DNA of 64,000 nt from Bretschneidera sinensis (GCA_023935145.1 CM043700.1:137359328-137423327); one strand, 5' to 3'; positions 21,092 through 34,360 are shown, numbered from the stretch's first letter. Translations and numbers: made by a program. Notes: generated by a model from the letters alone, not told the origin.

Positions 21092-24000
21092 TTACAAAGT
21101 GGAACCAAGTCCCATTTTCTCTACATGATCCTTGAATTTCAAAGGTGGCATGCCTTTAGTCAAAGGATCAGCGATCATCAATTCAGTACTAATGTGTTCA
21201 ATGACCACTTTCTTTTCTTTTACACGTTCTCTTATGGTTAAATACTTAATGTTGATGTGTTTACTTCGACTTCCACTTTTATTGTTTTTAGCCATAAAGA
21301 CAGCAGCTGAATTATCGCAGAAAATTCTCAATGGCTTAGATATAGAATCCATTACTCTAAGCCCAGAAATGAAACTCCTAAGCCATACACCATGTAAAGT
21401 GGCCTCAAAACAGGAGACGAACTCGGCTTCCATAGTAGAAGTAGCAGTCAATGTCTGCTTGACACTTCTCCAAGAAACAGCTCCACCAGCCATTAGAAAA
21501 ATGTACCCTGATGTTGATTTACGTGAATCAACACAGCCAGCAAAGTCTGAATCAGAGTAGCTAATCACATCCAGATTGTCCATCTGTCTATATATAAGCT
21601 TGTAGTCTTTAGTTCCTTGAAGATACCTCATTACTTTCTTTGCAGCTCTCCAGTGGTCTACACCTGAGTTACTCTGATATCGCCCTAACATTCCTACAAC
21701 AAATGCAATGTCAGGTCTAGTGCAGACCTGAACATACATAAGGCTTCCGACTGCAGAAGCATATGGAATGTTCTTCATGGATTCTCTCTCAAAATCGTTC
21801 TTCGGGCATTGGTTCAAATTGAACCTATCACCCTTCACAATGGGAGCTACACTTGGTGAACAATCTATCATCCAAAATCTCTCTAAAACTTTGTTGATAT
21901 AGGTTTCTTGTGACAGACCTAAAACACCTCGAGGTCTATCTCGATGGATCTTAATGCCAATGACATAAGATGCCTCACCCATATCTTTCATATCAAAATT
22001 TTTAGAGAGAAATTGTTTCACCTCATGCAACAAGCCCTTATCATTTGTTGCAAGTAAAATATCATCCACATATAAAACAAGAAAACAAATTTTACTCCCA
22101 CTGATCTTCTGGTATATACATTGATCCATGGGATTTTCAACAAAACTGAATGAAGAAATTACTTCATAGAATTTAAAATACCATTGACGGGAGGCTTGTT
22201 TTAAACTCGTATATGGATTTCCTAAGCTTGCAAACCAAATGCTCACCATCATTAGAGGAGAAACCTTCAGGTTGTTTCATATAAACCTCCTCCTCTAGAT
22301 CTTCATTAAGAAGTGCGGTTTTCACATCCATTTGTTGCAGCTCAAGGTCAAAATGAGCAATTAATGCCAAAATAATACGAAGAGAATCTTTCTTAGATAC
22401 AGGAGAGAAAGTCTTCGTGTAATCGATTCTTTCTTTTTGAGTAAATCCCTTAACAAAGAATCTCGCTTTGTATCTCTCATTGTTGCCTAATAAATCTATC
22501 TTGATTTTAAAGACTCATTTACAACCAATGGCCTTCGCCCAATTAGGCAACTCTACAAGATCCCAGACTCTGTTGCTTTTCATTGAATTCATCTCTTCCT
22601 TCATGGCATCGTGCCACATGGTTGACTCTTTGCAACTTATGGCCTGTGAAAAGGTTTCAGGATCATTTTCGGCTCCAAAATTATAGTCAGATTCTTGTAG
22701 ATACGCAATATAATCACTAGGAATTGCCGATCTCCTGACTCTAGTAGATTTTCTTAATGTTGTACCAATATCTCCCAGGGAAGCTTGTGGTTCAACTGGT
22801 TGTTCAGGAACTTGTGGTATTTCCTGAACTACTTGATCTATTAGAATGTTGTCAGCAGCTTGTGGAACCTCAATGATCGATTAGTCAACACAAGCTTGTA
22901 CTTAAGGCGTGTTATGAACTATAACCAATCTATCATTTGATTAAGGTTGAGATTTTGTATGATCATGTGCAGGTTCTGTATGATCATGTTCAGGAACTAA
23001 GTTCCTGAACCGATCCCTCCCACTGATCATGTCATTCTCTAGAAACTTAGCGTTTCATGATTCCACAATCCTAGTAGTATGAGTTGGACAATAAAACCTG
23101 TAACCCTTGGACATTTCGGCATATCCAATGAAATACCCACTAATGGTCCTCGGATCCAGTTTCTTCTCTTGTGGGTTATAAATCCTCACCTCATACGGAC
23201 ATCCCCAAACGCGCATATGTCGCAAACTCGGTTTCCAACCTTTCCATAATTCAAATGGTGTCTTAGGAACAGCCTTGGTTGAAACTCGGTTTAATATATA
23301 CACAGCCGTCTTTAGTGCTTCAGTCCATAAGGATGTAGGAAGGTTGGAGTTGTTATGCATACTCCGCACCATGTCTATCAATGTTTAGTTTCTTCTTTCT
23401 GCAACACCATTCTGGTCTGGGGAACCAGGCATAGTGTATTGGGCAACAATCCCATGTTCTTGAAAAAACTTGGCAAAAAGACCAGGTGCTTGTCCACTTT
23501 CTGTGTATCTACCATAATATTCTCCATCTCTATCGGATCTCACAATTTGTATTTGCTTTCCACATTGGTTCTCAACTTCAGCCTTAAAGACTTTGAAGGC
23601 ATCCAATGCTTCATTCTTATTATGAAGGAAATAGATATACATATATCGTGAATAATCATCGATAAAAGTGACGAAATATTTCTGACCATGTGCGTCCATG
23701 TCTGGACAACATATATCAGTATCGATGATTTATAATGTGTTTGAACTCCTATTAGCACCTTTTTTGGACTTGTTGGTCTGCTTTCCCTTAATGCAGTCCA
23801 CACAAGTCTCAAAATCAGTATAATCTAGAGTTTTAAGTACCCCTTCATTCACTAATCTATTCTTTCTATGGAGATATGTCCTAATCTCCGGTGCCATAAC
23901 ATAGAGGAGTCCTTGTTAATATTACACCTTTTAACGCCAGTGTGAACATGCATTAAACTATAAGTGGTATCATTTTGTAAATAAAGACGATAAAGACCAT

Positions 24001-24928
24001 CAGACAAAATACCATTCCCAACACAATTAGTTTTATAAAATAAACTGAAAGATGTGTATTGAAAATTAAAGGAATATCCAAATGGTATAAGTCTGGAAAC
24101 AGAAATCAAGTTTCGTGAGAAACTTGGTACATAAAAGATCATTTCCAATTTTAAAATAAAGTCACTACTTAAAGTTAAAATGCAAGTTCTAATCGCCTCC
24201 ACATGTGAGCCCATCTTGTTGCCTGACAAGATGCTTTGCTCACTTCCCACTGGCTTCCTTAGGTTTTGCATACCCTGCAAGGAGTTTGCAATATTGATTG
24301 TAGATCCAAAATCAATCCACCAGGTGTTAATATTAACATTAACCATATTAGATTCATAATAAACAAACGAGGTTGGTTCTAATATGTCCTTCCCACGGGT
24401 AGTAGCCAGCATTGCACTCTCACCCAGTTCCATCACAAGCGTCTCTTCTTCTTGAACACACATGGTCATTAATTCATTGATTGACCATTTGTCTTTATGT
24501 GTGTTGTACGAGATTTTGAAAGGCCTGTACTTAGTTGGAAGGGTGTTCAAAATGTAGTGCACCAGGAAAGACTCTGACATATCAACCTCGAGTTTCTTAA
24601 GTTGAGCTGCAATGTCACGCATTTGCATTATATGCTCGCGCACACCTTTTACGCTGGTGAGTCTGAGAGATGATAATCTCATTATCAGGGTGCTTGCTAA
24701 TGCTTTTTCTGAAGTGACGAATTGATCGTCAATGGCTTTCAGCAAATCATGGACTTTCTCATGCTGGTCGACAAAACTACGTATACCGGCAATTATCTTA
24801 GTCTTGATAAACATCACACTGAGCCGATTGGATCGCTCTCATCGCTCATATAGCGTGACGGCAGCTGGAGTGCTGTTATCGGCGATTGCCGGTGGTTCAT
24901 CCTTCCTAATAGCATAATCTATGTCCAT
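21092..24928 (-). pseudogene. Copia gag-pol polyprotein, multiply disrupted
   Basis: Gag starts at the ATG at 24928 (MDIDYAIRKDEPPAI), meets a TGA at 24841-24839 and continues to 23852. The segment between TTRGKD and ILEP lacks the CCHC zinc knuckle. The protease motif reads WWIDFGST instead of a DSG triad. LWHRRLGH precedes integrase (FVTFIDDYSRY, VRSDRDGEY, NGVAERRN in 23385-23699; C-terminal part 23055-23381). Reverse transcriptase and RNase H lie in 22370-21092 (YVDD at about 22055) with a frame change near 22200. Stops also fall between the ORFs, for example near 22870 and 23040. It cannot supply its own proteins. Confidence 0.88.
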
Positions 24929-26598
24929 TCACCCTAGATGGAGGAGAATCCTCTCCTTCCATACCTTATAATTATCTCCCCTAAGTTCGGGTATGTCACA
25001 ACGGATATCAGAGAAACTAGTGGGTTGAGAAACTGCATAAAGTCCAAAAGCTTATGTCAAGATTTGAGGTCTAATTTTCTAAATTGCATGTTTTACCAAT
25101 GTAAAAACACGCTGAAATTGAATCTAATTTCATTAAAAATTACCTGTGGGCTAAATTTTTAATTCAATAAGATTCTTTATACTTTATGATAAATTTTATC
25201 AAACTATTTTTACTAAATTCATAATGTATATTATGATTACAGTTTGATATTTTTCTATCTTTAAACTTTATGATAAAACTATTAAATTAATTCTTCTTAA
25301 CTCCTGTGGGTAAATTAAGAAAAACTAATTTTAATATATTATCCTAATTTATTATATAAACACAATAAATTCCCTGTGGGGTAAAATCATTATATTCAAA
25401 TAATTAATTACAATTATTGTCCATTATGTGATCCTAATCCACTTAATATATAATTTTATATAATTAAAGATGTTGTGGCTACTCTTTAAATATTTTAAAA
25501 TTATTTGGTTCACTAGACATTTATATTTACTATATTTTAGGCTCTACTTAATGCCTAAAAGCAATTACGCAGTAACCTAATAGGCAATCACTAAGAGTGC
25601 TCCCAGGATAATTGGTCAGGACAAAGCCTCATTAAAAACCAGAATCCTTAGACAGAGCATTATCTTAGATCATGCTGTCTTATGCCAACTACAAATTGTT
25701 TATGAATTATTCATAATTTTTTTTTAACTTAATTTTTCATAGTAATGTATTATGAACTTTAATATGTTATGCACAAATTAAGTTTTATGAGAATAACCTA
25801 AGTTTACATAATCTAACAATATCTAAACTTAATAATATGTTATCATATGTAAATAAAGTTCTCATAAATAAAACATAAATTGCATAATTAAACATAATAT
25901 TATGCACTTAATTTAATTCAATGCACAAAACAAACTCATTCTAAAAGCATAAATTGAAAAACAAAAGCATGCCAAAAAATGAGCATTTACTGAAATTGCA
26001 TATATAGAACTAACATAAATACTATATATGCGTAATCTTAATTTGAGCAAAATAATCACAAAATTAAAAATACATGCCCAACATTAAATTATTTATGCAC
26101 TAAAACTATTTAAACTTAAATTGCATGCATAACCCAAAAAAGTTATACATACATAACACATAATTTTAAACACATAAATAAAATAAATACCTATAAGGGT
26201 TTATAAACTTTATTTTTGCAAATGATTACAAATCATATGCAACATAGTGAAAAACCATAAAATTAGGTAAAAAAATCTTGAACTTCCAAATATACATAGT
26301 ATTTCTGGAAAATTACCAAATTTGGAAATTGTAAGATATTTTCCTAAACCAATTGTCTTCAACCTTCAGTCGGGTCGTTTTTGACCCGTTTTCAAAACTC
26401 AACTAAATCTTGGCTTCCAGGATACCAAGGCAAGATTTTTAAAACTCAGAAATACTAGAAATCAAATTTCCTAATGATTTCTAACATTATTCTCTATCAA
26501 AAAATACTCGAGAAACAAACTTTGAAATCAAATTATTTTTCGGGTATAAATCGAAAGTATTACAGATTGTTTAACACTTCAAGGCAGAGGCAAACAAT
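24929..26598 (-). other. Long leader of the minus-strand copia element
   Basis: No ORF of note, strongly AT-rich. The short motif cctgtggg recurs (25143, 25303, 25372), a feature of unknown role. Confidence 0.6.
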
Positions 26599-26610
26599 GC
26601 TCTGATACCA
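26599..26610 (-). other. Copia primer-binding site
   Basis: gctctgatacca on the plus strand is TGGTATCAGAGC on the minus strand, two bases inside the 5' LTR. Confidence 0.88.
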
Positions 26611-26612
26611 AA

Positions 26613-27227
26613 TGTAAGAATTTAAATATAATCTAAACATGCTAAACAACTTAAATAGCATATAGATTAAATGCGGAATTATAAAGACCGTAAACATACC
26701 TCTAGCCATTGAAGCTTTTCACTTACACAATCCGCTATTCTCTCGATATTGGTTCTTCTAGACTCTCAGAACTCTCTTCAATTTGATGGTGTATGAAAGA
26801 AAATGAGAAGTACCGAGTCTAGGGACCAAATCTGTATTTATACATGTTCTTCCATCAAAAACATTCGTTCGTATTCCATACGCTTGTTACCACAATCAAT
26901 GGATAGCCAAATGGTTAAACATGGACCATATATAGGTTGGTTACATATACTTTATACTCTCAATACAACCATTGAGAATATGAACCAATATTCCTTAAGC
27001 ATACACCTTATGTTTTTTCTCTAACACTCTAACTTGCTAACTCTTAATATGCTCTATGGTTATCTTATTTATAGGAGAAATGCACTAAGAATAATTGAAT
27101 TAATTTGACCACAATTAATGCTTAGTGGAGCACATCTACCTCCACTTAATTGTCACAATTAATGCTTAAATTTATTACATCTACCTCCACTTATTAATTG
27201 CCACAATTAATGCTTGAATTTATTATA
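26613..27227 (-). repeat. 5' LTR of the minus-strand copia element
   Basis: On the plus strand tgtaagaattt to tttattata. The terminal TG of the minus strand has become TA (attaca to attata). Confidence 0.85.
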
Positions 27228-27975
27228 TTTTTTTTCTTTTCTTGTTTGTTTGTTATATTAGGAAATTATAATATTTGAAACGGAACCCAGAATTCAACTC
27301 ATAGAAAACGTGAATTCAGGTCTACTTGTTTGTATATTTTCTCAATGAGGGAAAAGTTGCTGCCGAAGGCCACTCCATCTGGCATGCAATATCAAGTTCA
27401 AATAGTTTTTGGATTGAATTGAAAGTCTACCAAACATGAAAACCCAATTCTTCCCATGGATGCAAATGTCAGTAAATTACAGAAATATGTTGATCGAGTA
27501 AAAGGCACAATTAACTAAACTTTAATTATTTTTTCAAGTAACCGCTTCTTTTGACTTATCGTATTCTCTTTTTTTTTTCTCTCGCATCAAAATTTGGGAT
27601 GTTTTTTTCATTCATGCATAATTCCTTGATCATTCGATTATCGAAGAAGAGTGAAACCCTACAGTGCTAAGACAACTTCTAATTGTTGCAAGTCATAAAC
27701 CGAAGCATATAACTAGCACGATCCATTATCTCATGTTACATAATTCATTTTTTCATCCCAATTAAAATATTATTTATCTCATTTTATATCTATTGACAAT
27801 TGGTAGAGCTGTGCCAAGAAATTATGAAGCTGATCTGGTTTCTATTTGGCATCACATGTTTAGAAAATAATGTGAATGGACATAGCCTACCACCCAGTAG
27901 GTAGACATCCATTATCAGAATGCTATCTGATCGATTAGGTAAAACCAGAAGGCCATAAAAGATTTCATGCACCTC

Positions 27976-28031
<56 letters not shown>

Positions 28032-29269
28032 TTTTAATGATTAAAATTTAAAATAATGTTATATTATCGATAATTATAATTATAAATATGATATTTACAT
28101 TTTAATAATAACATCGTAATTTAATTATATGCTCGGACCATGGTTGTACGTGCTTATAAATACATGGATTTAACCCGGTGACCATGGCATCGTGAAGGTT
28201 AATGAAGACTGGTCAAGATTGTAGGGTTTGTAGCCTGTACTTGTTACACCTAATTGCATCATCGTGCTATTATTTTCGCGTCGGTGAATTGTTTATATGA
28301 CTAATTATTCTTTTTCTTTTAAACTGTGGGATAAATTTGAATTAAGAGAGTGATTTAACAAACTTATCATTTTCATATCGATATAATGCTTTTAAGAAGG
28401 GTTATATATAAATATTATTTTATGATTTTAAATTTTGAATATTTTTAAGAGTTAAGGTATAAATATTGTCAGTTTTAGAGTACTTAATCATCTCTGTTTC
28501 GTCTATCATAATGTTTTTTTGTCAAAAAAAAAATTCATTATCTTTGATTTTATAAGTGTATCAAAAATTTAAAATTTACCTCATTGTGTCAAACATACTC
28601 TTAAGGGGATATTCTTTGTTTAACCAATACATCTTCCTGAAAAAAGTTAAAAGGATACGAAGTTATTCGTTTCACTTTCTGAGAGAAATCAAGAAGATAT
28701 TAATTTTGTCTTTGTCTTATAGTAATATTTTACCCTTCTTTTTCTTTTTATCTAATATGGAGTACTATTTTTTCCTATCAATTCGATGTAATGGAAAAAA
28801 AAATTCTTAAAAGTTTCTCTTATGAAGAGCATATGGTTGACTTTCGTTTGGTAACCGATTAAAATTAATTTTATTTTAATTTAAAATAAAAATTAACTTT
28901 AACCAATGTTTTAATAAGTTATTATATAACACTTAAATATCTATGTTCAATAAGTTAAACGAGAATCTTAATAAAATTAAGGTTTTCATATCATAAGAAA
29001 AACGTTTATGTGGGGTCCAAATTAGTTAGGTAGATATTAAAAAGCCATTCTTATAAATTCATCATTTCATGTTTACCAACACAACACATCTAATCAAGCA
29101 ACCCCAACATATGTAGCTTTAGTTAGGAGAGAGATTGATGATGCAGTTCAGGTTGAGAGAGAGAAAGAAAGGAAGAAAAAAATTATTTGTTTTCATCTGT
29201 CTATATTTTATAAAACTGTATAATAATGGACATAATTATTTTAATAAAAGGTATAATTTTTTTTAAACA
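27228..29269. other. Gene-poor DNA between two retroelements
   Basis: Contains a (GT)n(AT)n microsatellite at 27977-28028 and otherwise AT-rich DNA with no supportable gene. The ORF at 28556-28810 is low-complexity and unlikely to be coding. Confidence 0.5.
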
Positions 29270-29765
29270 TGATGCAAGAGAATCCGAGTCAGATGATGCT
29301 GAGTTGTCAGATAACATGTTATTGGCACTGAGATACCTTGAGTTGATAGATCAGTGCAATGGCAGGTGGACTACCTAGAACGGTTGATTACCGTTGATTC
29401 TGTTTTAGGCCTTCAAATTTGCAGTTTTCAATTTTAGGAAACTTTCCATTTGTAATTTCCTTTTGTATTGAAGTCAGAATTGACTGTCGTTGATTGTGCC
29501 TTAATACAACCGCTTAATTTTAGTAATTTTCTTAGTTTTCCCGAGGATTATGTTTTCGGAGATTTTCCTTTTTTTGCTTTGACCTTATAAATAAGGAGGT
29601 CACATACGGAAAAGACAGATTATCATTATTATTGGTATTTGCATAATTTTAAATAAAGCATCAGAGCTGTTTCTCTCTGTGTTTTTAGGGTTTTTCTTGT
29701 GTTTCTCCCTGTTAAATATCTGTTACGACTAGCCTGCAGAATAATCGCTATTCTGCCAGGCATCA
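29270..29765 (+). repeat. Gypsy 5' LTR, 496 bp
   Basis: tgatgcaagagaatcc to ggcatca. Followed after two bases by the primer site tggtatcagatc (29768-29779). Confidence 0.9.
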
Positions 29766-29816
29766 GTTGGTATCAGATCTTCAGCATCTTCCTGAGGTGA
29801 GATTTCATCAGTTTCC

Positions 29817-31757
29817 ATGGCTGATGGTCGTGGTCGTGGTCGTGGTCGTTGCGGGCAGGTTTCGAACGAGGAAGCCCCACACCATGATCGTAACATTCAG
29901 GATGCGATGATTGAGGATTTACAGAGGCAAGTTGCAGAGTTAACCCAGCGTCTAACAGCGCAGAATTTCGGTGATCGTGAGATGGAAGATCACGATTCTG
30001 ATTCCAGTTTCAAAAACCCATATTACAATCCTGCTCGATTCAGGGAACACCGTGGTAGGGAGGATCGTTATGGAGACCTCGGTTTCAGAGTGGATCTGTC
30101 GGAGTTTTCTGGTATGTTACAGGCCGAAAGATTCGTCAATTGGTTTAATAAAGTATAGCATATTTTCGAGTATAAAGAAGTCTCAGATCGTGTCAAAGTG
30201 AAACTGGTCGCCATCAAACTCAAAGGCAGAGCATCTGCGTGGTTGGAGCAGTTGAGGCGCTTATGCGACCGACAGGGCAAGACCAAGATCACTTATTGGG
30301 AGAAGATGAAGAAGAAGATAAAGGGTCACTTCCTTCCTTTCGGCTACATTCAAACCTTGTTTTAGTGACTTCATTCGTTGAGGCAAGGCACGAGATCGGT
30401 TGATGATTACACGGAGGAGTTCTATCAACTGATAGCCCGGAATGATTTATCCGAGACGAAAGAGCAGATGGTGGCATGGTATTTGGGGGGATTACGACAG
30501 CCCCTACAGGATGTCCTCAGGCTTCACTCGCTGTGGACCATTTCTGAAGCATACTAGAGTGCACTTACGGTGGAAAAACAGCAGAACTGGAGGCCAATGA
30601 ACAGAAGCGATCAAAGCAGTCGGCCAGTTCGCCCTCAAGAATCTCGTCCTACCCAGCAGCCACCCCAAGGTAACTCTAACTCAAATATTAGATGTTTCAG
30701 ATGTGGTGAGCATGGACATAAAGCGACTGAGTGCAGGAAGCCTGCTAGTCAGAAAGGCAAAAATCTCCTGATTAAGGACGATGGGGTAGACGAAACTGAG
30801 AAGATTGGAGAGCCTGTGTATGACGATGATGAAGATGGAGATGTGTTGTATGGGGATGGCCATGAGACTCTAGTCGTTCGTAAGAGTCTACTGACCCCTA
30901 AGGGCGATTCAGGGGACGATTAGTTGAGAACCAATATTTTTCACACTACCTGCATAATTTTCCACACGACCTACACAGTTGCAAATAAAGTCTGCAAGAT
31001 GATCATTGATAGTGGTAGTTATGAGAATGTAGTCTCTAAAAAGACTATCCAGAAACTGCAGTTGAAAACAGATCGTCATCCTAAGCTGTATAAATTATCG
31101 TGGCTGAATAAAGGCAGTGAGGTAACAGTAGATAGGCGATGCCTAGTGTCTTTTTCGATTGGTAGGAAATATTTTGATAATGCTTGATGTGATGTTGTGT
31201 CTATGGATGCTTGTCATGTATTGTTAGGCAGACCTTGGCAGTATGATCGTAGTGTTATTCATGATGGGCGGAAGAATACATATTCCCTTAGCATCAAAGG
31301 GAAGAAGATTGTGTTGGCACCTCGTCGGGAAGGAACCACTCCTACCCCGGTAGCCAATAATACTAATCTGTTTTCTATGTCTAGGTTTTTAACTGAGATT
31401 GAGCGTGGAGACGTGGTCTATGCTCTGCTACCTTGTGGGAATAGCACAGCAGACATGAATCCAGATTTACCAGCAGAGGTACAGCAGCTGCTAGCAGATT
31501 TTTCTGACCTGATGCTAGAGGATCTTCCTCCTGGGTTGCCGCCTGATGTCTTTAATGTGAAACACCTTAGTCCTTGTTTTGTGGATTCCGGTGAAGCTAT
31601 TATGAACTCAAGGACGAGTTCTTTCCAACCCGAGGCGACTGATGCAGGAGGATCTGAGTCAGATGATATTGAGTTGTCAGATAACACGTTTTTGGCACTG
31701 AGATACCTTGAGTTGGTAGATCAGCGCAAAAATGGCAGGTGGACTACCAAGAACGGT
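29817..31757 (+). pseudogene. Gypsy gag-protease ORF with seven in-frame nonsense codons
   Basis: One reading frame from ATG 29817 (MADGRGRGRGRCGQVSN) stays open in register to about 31757 without any frameshift. It is broken by TAG 30156, TAG 30363, TGA 30366, TAG 30555, TAG 30921 and TGA 31185 before the terminal TGA. It contains a retrotransposon gag core (GFRVDLSEFSG, GRASAWLEQLRR), a CCHC knuckle (CFRCGEHGHKATEC, about 30692), an aspartic protease (IIDSGSYENVVS, about 31000) and HVLLGRPWQYD. Most stops correspond to CAG, CGA or TGG codons changed by C-to-T on one strand or the other. The last coding part before the 3' LTR joins two originally distant regions. Confidence 0.85.
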
Positions 31758-32154
31758 TGACTGCCGTTGATTCTGTTTTAGGCCTTCAAATTTGCAGTTT
31801 CCAATTTTATGAAACTTTTCATTTGCAATTTCCTTTTGTATTCAAGTTAGAATTGACTGTCGTTGATTCTGCCTTAATACAATCGCTTAATTTTAGTAAT
31901 TTTCTTAGTTTTCCTGAGGATTATGTTTTCGGGAATTTTTTCTTTTTTTTGCTTTGACTTTATAAATAAGGAGGCCACATACAGAAAAGATAGATTATCA
32001 TTATTATTGGTATTTGCATAATTTTAAATAAAGCATCAGAACTGTTTCTTTGTGTTTTTAGGGTTTTTCTTGTGTTTCACCCTGTGAAATATCTGTTACG
32101 ACTAGCCTCTGTTACGACTAGCCTGCAGAATAATCACTATTCTGCCCAACATCA
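31640..32154 (+). repeat. Gypsy 3' LTR, 515 bp
   Basis: Matches the 5' LTR but carries a local duplication of ctgttacgactagcct near 32091-32123, which explains most of the length difference. The gag frame reads into it before stopping. Confidence 0.9.
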
Positions 32155-32218
32155 AAACATTAACCAAAAGAGATCGAATTTGTGTCTTTTATACAGAGGA
32201 TCTGAAGGTGATCATTAA

Positions 32219-33405
32219 GGGTCTATTTGGTTGAGATATAAAGGTGGGATGAGATTAAGTTAATTTCGCATGAACAATTAATCTTATGTTTGGTTGAAAG
32301 ACTTATTGTTTATGTGTGTTTGGTTGAAGAGCCTTGCTGTTTACGTGAGATTGATTGGGACAAAATTAGTCTTAATCTTCCCATTTTAACCCTGTTTGCA
32401 GAGTCAGATTCCTTCTTCGTTGTCATCTTCTTCCCCATTCTTCTTCTTTTTCCTCTTCCTCTTCCTCTGTCACTTTTTTCTTCTTCCTCCTCTTTCTCTT
32501 TTTCTTCCCTTCTCTTCCCCCATCTTCTTCTTCCTCCAAATTTGTAGATTTGCGCAAGGCCATCCAGCGTTTCTTACCCTGGTTCATCTAGACCTGGGTT
32601 CGCAATCAGAGTAGAGCCGTAGCAGCGCTGTACCAACACTGTAGCAGCGCCGCGCCAAGCCGTAGCAATGCCATCTTCTTCTTACGACGTGATCTCTATG
32701 GAGGATGAGTCGCGCGATCCTGATATATACAATTGATAAATGGATTTCGAATTCCTTTTTCAATTTTTTTTTCTTTTATTTGGTTCAGATCTATGGTGTT
32801 TCATAATTTTGCTTTTAAAAACTCTCTTATCAGTTTCGCGAGTTCTGACCTTGGAGCATAAAGAAAGAAGGTAAAAGAAGAGATGGGATTTATAATGGAG
32901 TGTTTGCAGAGAATTTGGTTATGAGATTGATGGAAGATTTAAAGGAGATGGAACGGAAATTTAGGGATCATGTTTATGCAGTGAAGGACTTCTACAAAAC
33001 GAAGGAGATGTGGAAAAAGAAGAAGAAAAGGAATTTTGCTTCGAATTTGTTTTTGCTTGCCCATATTTTATAAGAAGAAGAATAATAGGTGATGGGGTTT
33101 CACAATTTCTTTTTTTGATTTTTTTTCTATCGTTTTTTGTTGTCCAGAATTTGAATGAAAAAAAAAATAAAAAGAATTCACGAAGAAGAAGAAATTTTTG
33201 GTTTAAAAATCAGCGTTTAATTGTTGATGATAATGAATGAAGGTATTTTGATCTATATTCTTCTTATTTCACTATTGTTCCAATTCAATAATATTTTAAA
33301 TCAAACATAAGATTAAGTTAGTATTTCTTTAATTTCGTTTAATTCTGTTACATCTTAATCTTAATCTTATACTATTATAATTTTGTTCATAAACCAAACA
33401 GACCC
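32219..33405. mobile_element. PIF/Harbinger-type non-autonomous element, 1187 bp
   Basis: Terminal inverted repeats gggtctatttggtt and aaccaaacagaccc are flanked by TAA (32216-32218) and TAA (33406-33408), the TWA-type target duplication of this superfamily. The interior has a long polypyrimidine tract (32405-32535) and A-rich stretches with no transposase domain. ORFs there are low-complexity. Confidence 0.75.
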
Positions 33406-33408
33406 TAA

Positions 33409-34360
33409 GAAAAAAGTTATAACATTAGTTTTACCAAGATTACTATTGGGACAAACTGTCCATGATTTAGAGGCCGGATTGGGTTATCTCAATATTACTC
33501 CCTAATTTGAACTTGGACACAATTAGAATTAAATTAGTGCATTGGGATTTAATTATGTTTGTGTCTTTTTGAACCAAATGTCTTGTTGAGTCGACACCCA
33601 TTAATATTAGTAAAGATATTTAACCTTTAAAAGATTTTTTTTTTTACACTTACATCAACAATCAATCATAAATTTCAATTTTATCCTTTACAATATTAAA
33701 TGATAATTTTTAAAGTTAAAATATTAATTTACCAATCAATTCTTTACATGGAATAACACGATACTAATAAACTTATAGGATGACAAAATTAGATGATAAA
33801 ATCAGGTGTTCATATAGAATACTCTTACCTAAATACACTTCAATTTCTCCTTTTTAGAAAGTCTTAATAGTAGATTACGTTGGCTCTTCTATATCAAAGA
33901 ATTACTATAATTTTTTCAATGGCACGTGAAAGTCTCATGCAAATTAAATGATTAGTAGCTTATAAACGATAAACAATTCAACATTGAGCTGTAAGTATTA
34001 ATGATAAGTGATTGTTAGCTCAGATTCATGAAAGGAAAAAGTCTTGTTTAGCTTGGGTTCATGAAAGATACATGTTATAAGAGTTTTTTTCTTATGTCAT
34101 TTAATGATAAGATGGACTTTTATGCTATGTATCGATCTTTTATGGATCTGTGTTAAGTAATAAGTAAGAACTTTTCCCATGAAAGATACATGACACGAGA
34201 AGAAAGAAAAAAAAAAGTGTGATAAACTCTTATACTATGCATCTTTCATAAACTCGGGCTAGATAAGAATTTTTCAAGTATTACTTGGTTTATTTTAGTA
34301 GTTCAATTCAATCAACCCTATCATTACTTGAATTAAATATTTTGTTTAAGTTAATATATA
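33409..34360. other. AT-rich DNA, left edge of duplication copy 2
   Basis: No gene. Around 33970-34270 several imperfect repeats of tcatgaaagatacatg occur in both orientations, suggesting a decayed fold-back element. From about 34285 the sequence aligns with 2055 onward. Confidence 0.45.

Larger units (their letters stand above)
20182..27227 (-). mobile_element. Ty1/copia LTR retrotransposon, degenerate, minus strand
   Basis: Two 615-bp LTRs (20182-20796 and 26613-27227), a minus-strand primer site next to the right LTR, a polypurine tract next to the left LTR, and gag-PR-IN-RT-RNaseH in copia order. By eye the LTRs differ at about two dozen positions (near 4%), older than the copia element at 5313. 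Flanks tttct and ttttt form at best an imperfect target duplication. Confidence 0.9.
29270..32154 (+). mobile_element. Internally deleted Ty3/gypsy element (gag-protease only)
   Basis: 5' LTR 29270-29765 and 3' LTR 31640-32154 start tgatgca and end catca. The flanks are aaaca (29265-29269) and aaaca (32155-32159), a perfect 5-bp target duplication. The internal part of about 1.9 kb encodes gag, a zinc knuckle and a protease-like domain. The text then passes from DLPPGLPPDV, normally the start of the RT region, to a short tail directly before the 3' LTR. RT, RNase H and integrase are therefore deleted. The related solo LTR at 13134 shows the family was active more than once locally. Confidence 0.92.

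Noticed and set aside
26599..26610. tRNA gene suggested by initiator-tRNA-like motifs (also at 1084, 5587 and 29768)
   Set aside because: Only a 12-18 base match exists, always directly next to an LTR, and no cloverleaf follows; these are primer-binding sites.
28556..28810. Small membrane protein gene
   Set aside because: Lys/Ile/Phe/Ser-rich composition reflects AT-rich DNA; no homologous block or regulatory context.
32290..32614. Serine/leucine/phenylalanine-rich ORFs as genes
   Set aside because: They translate a polypyrimidine tract inside a Harbinger-type MITE.
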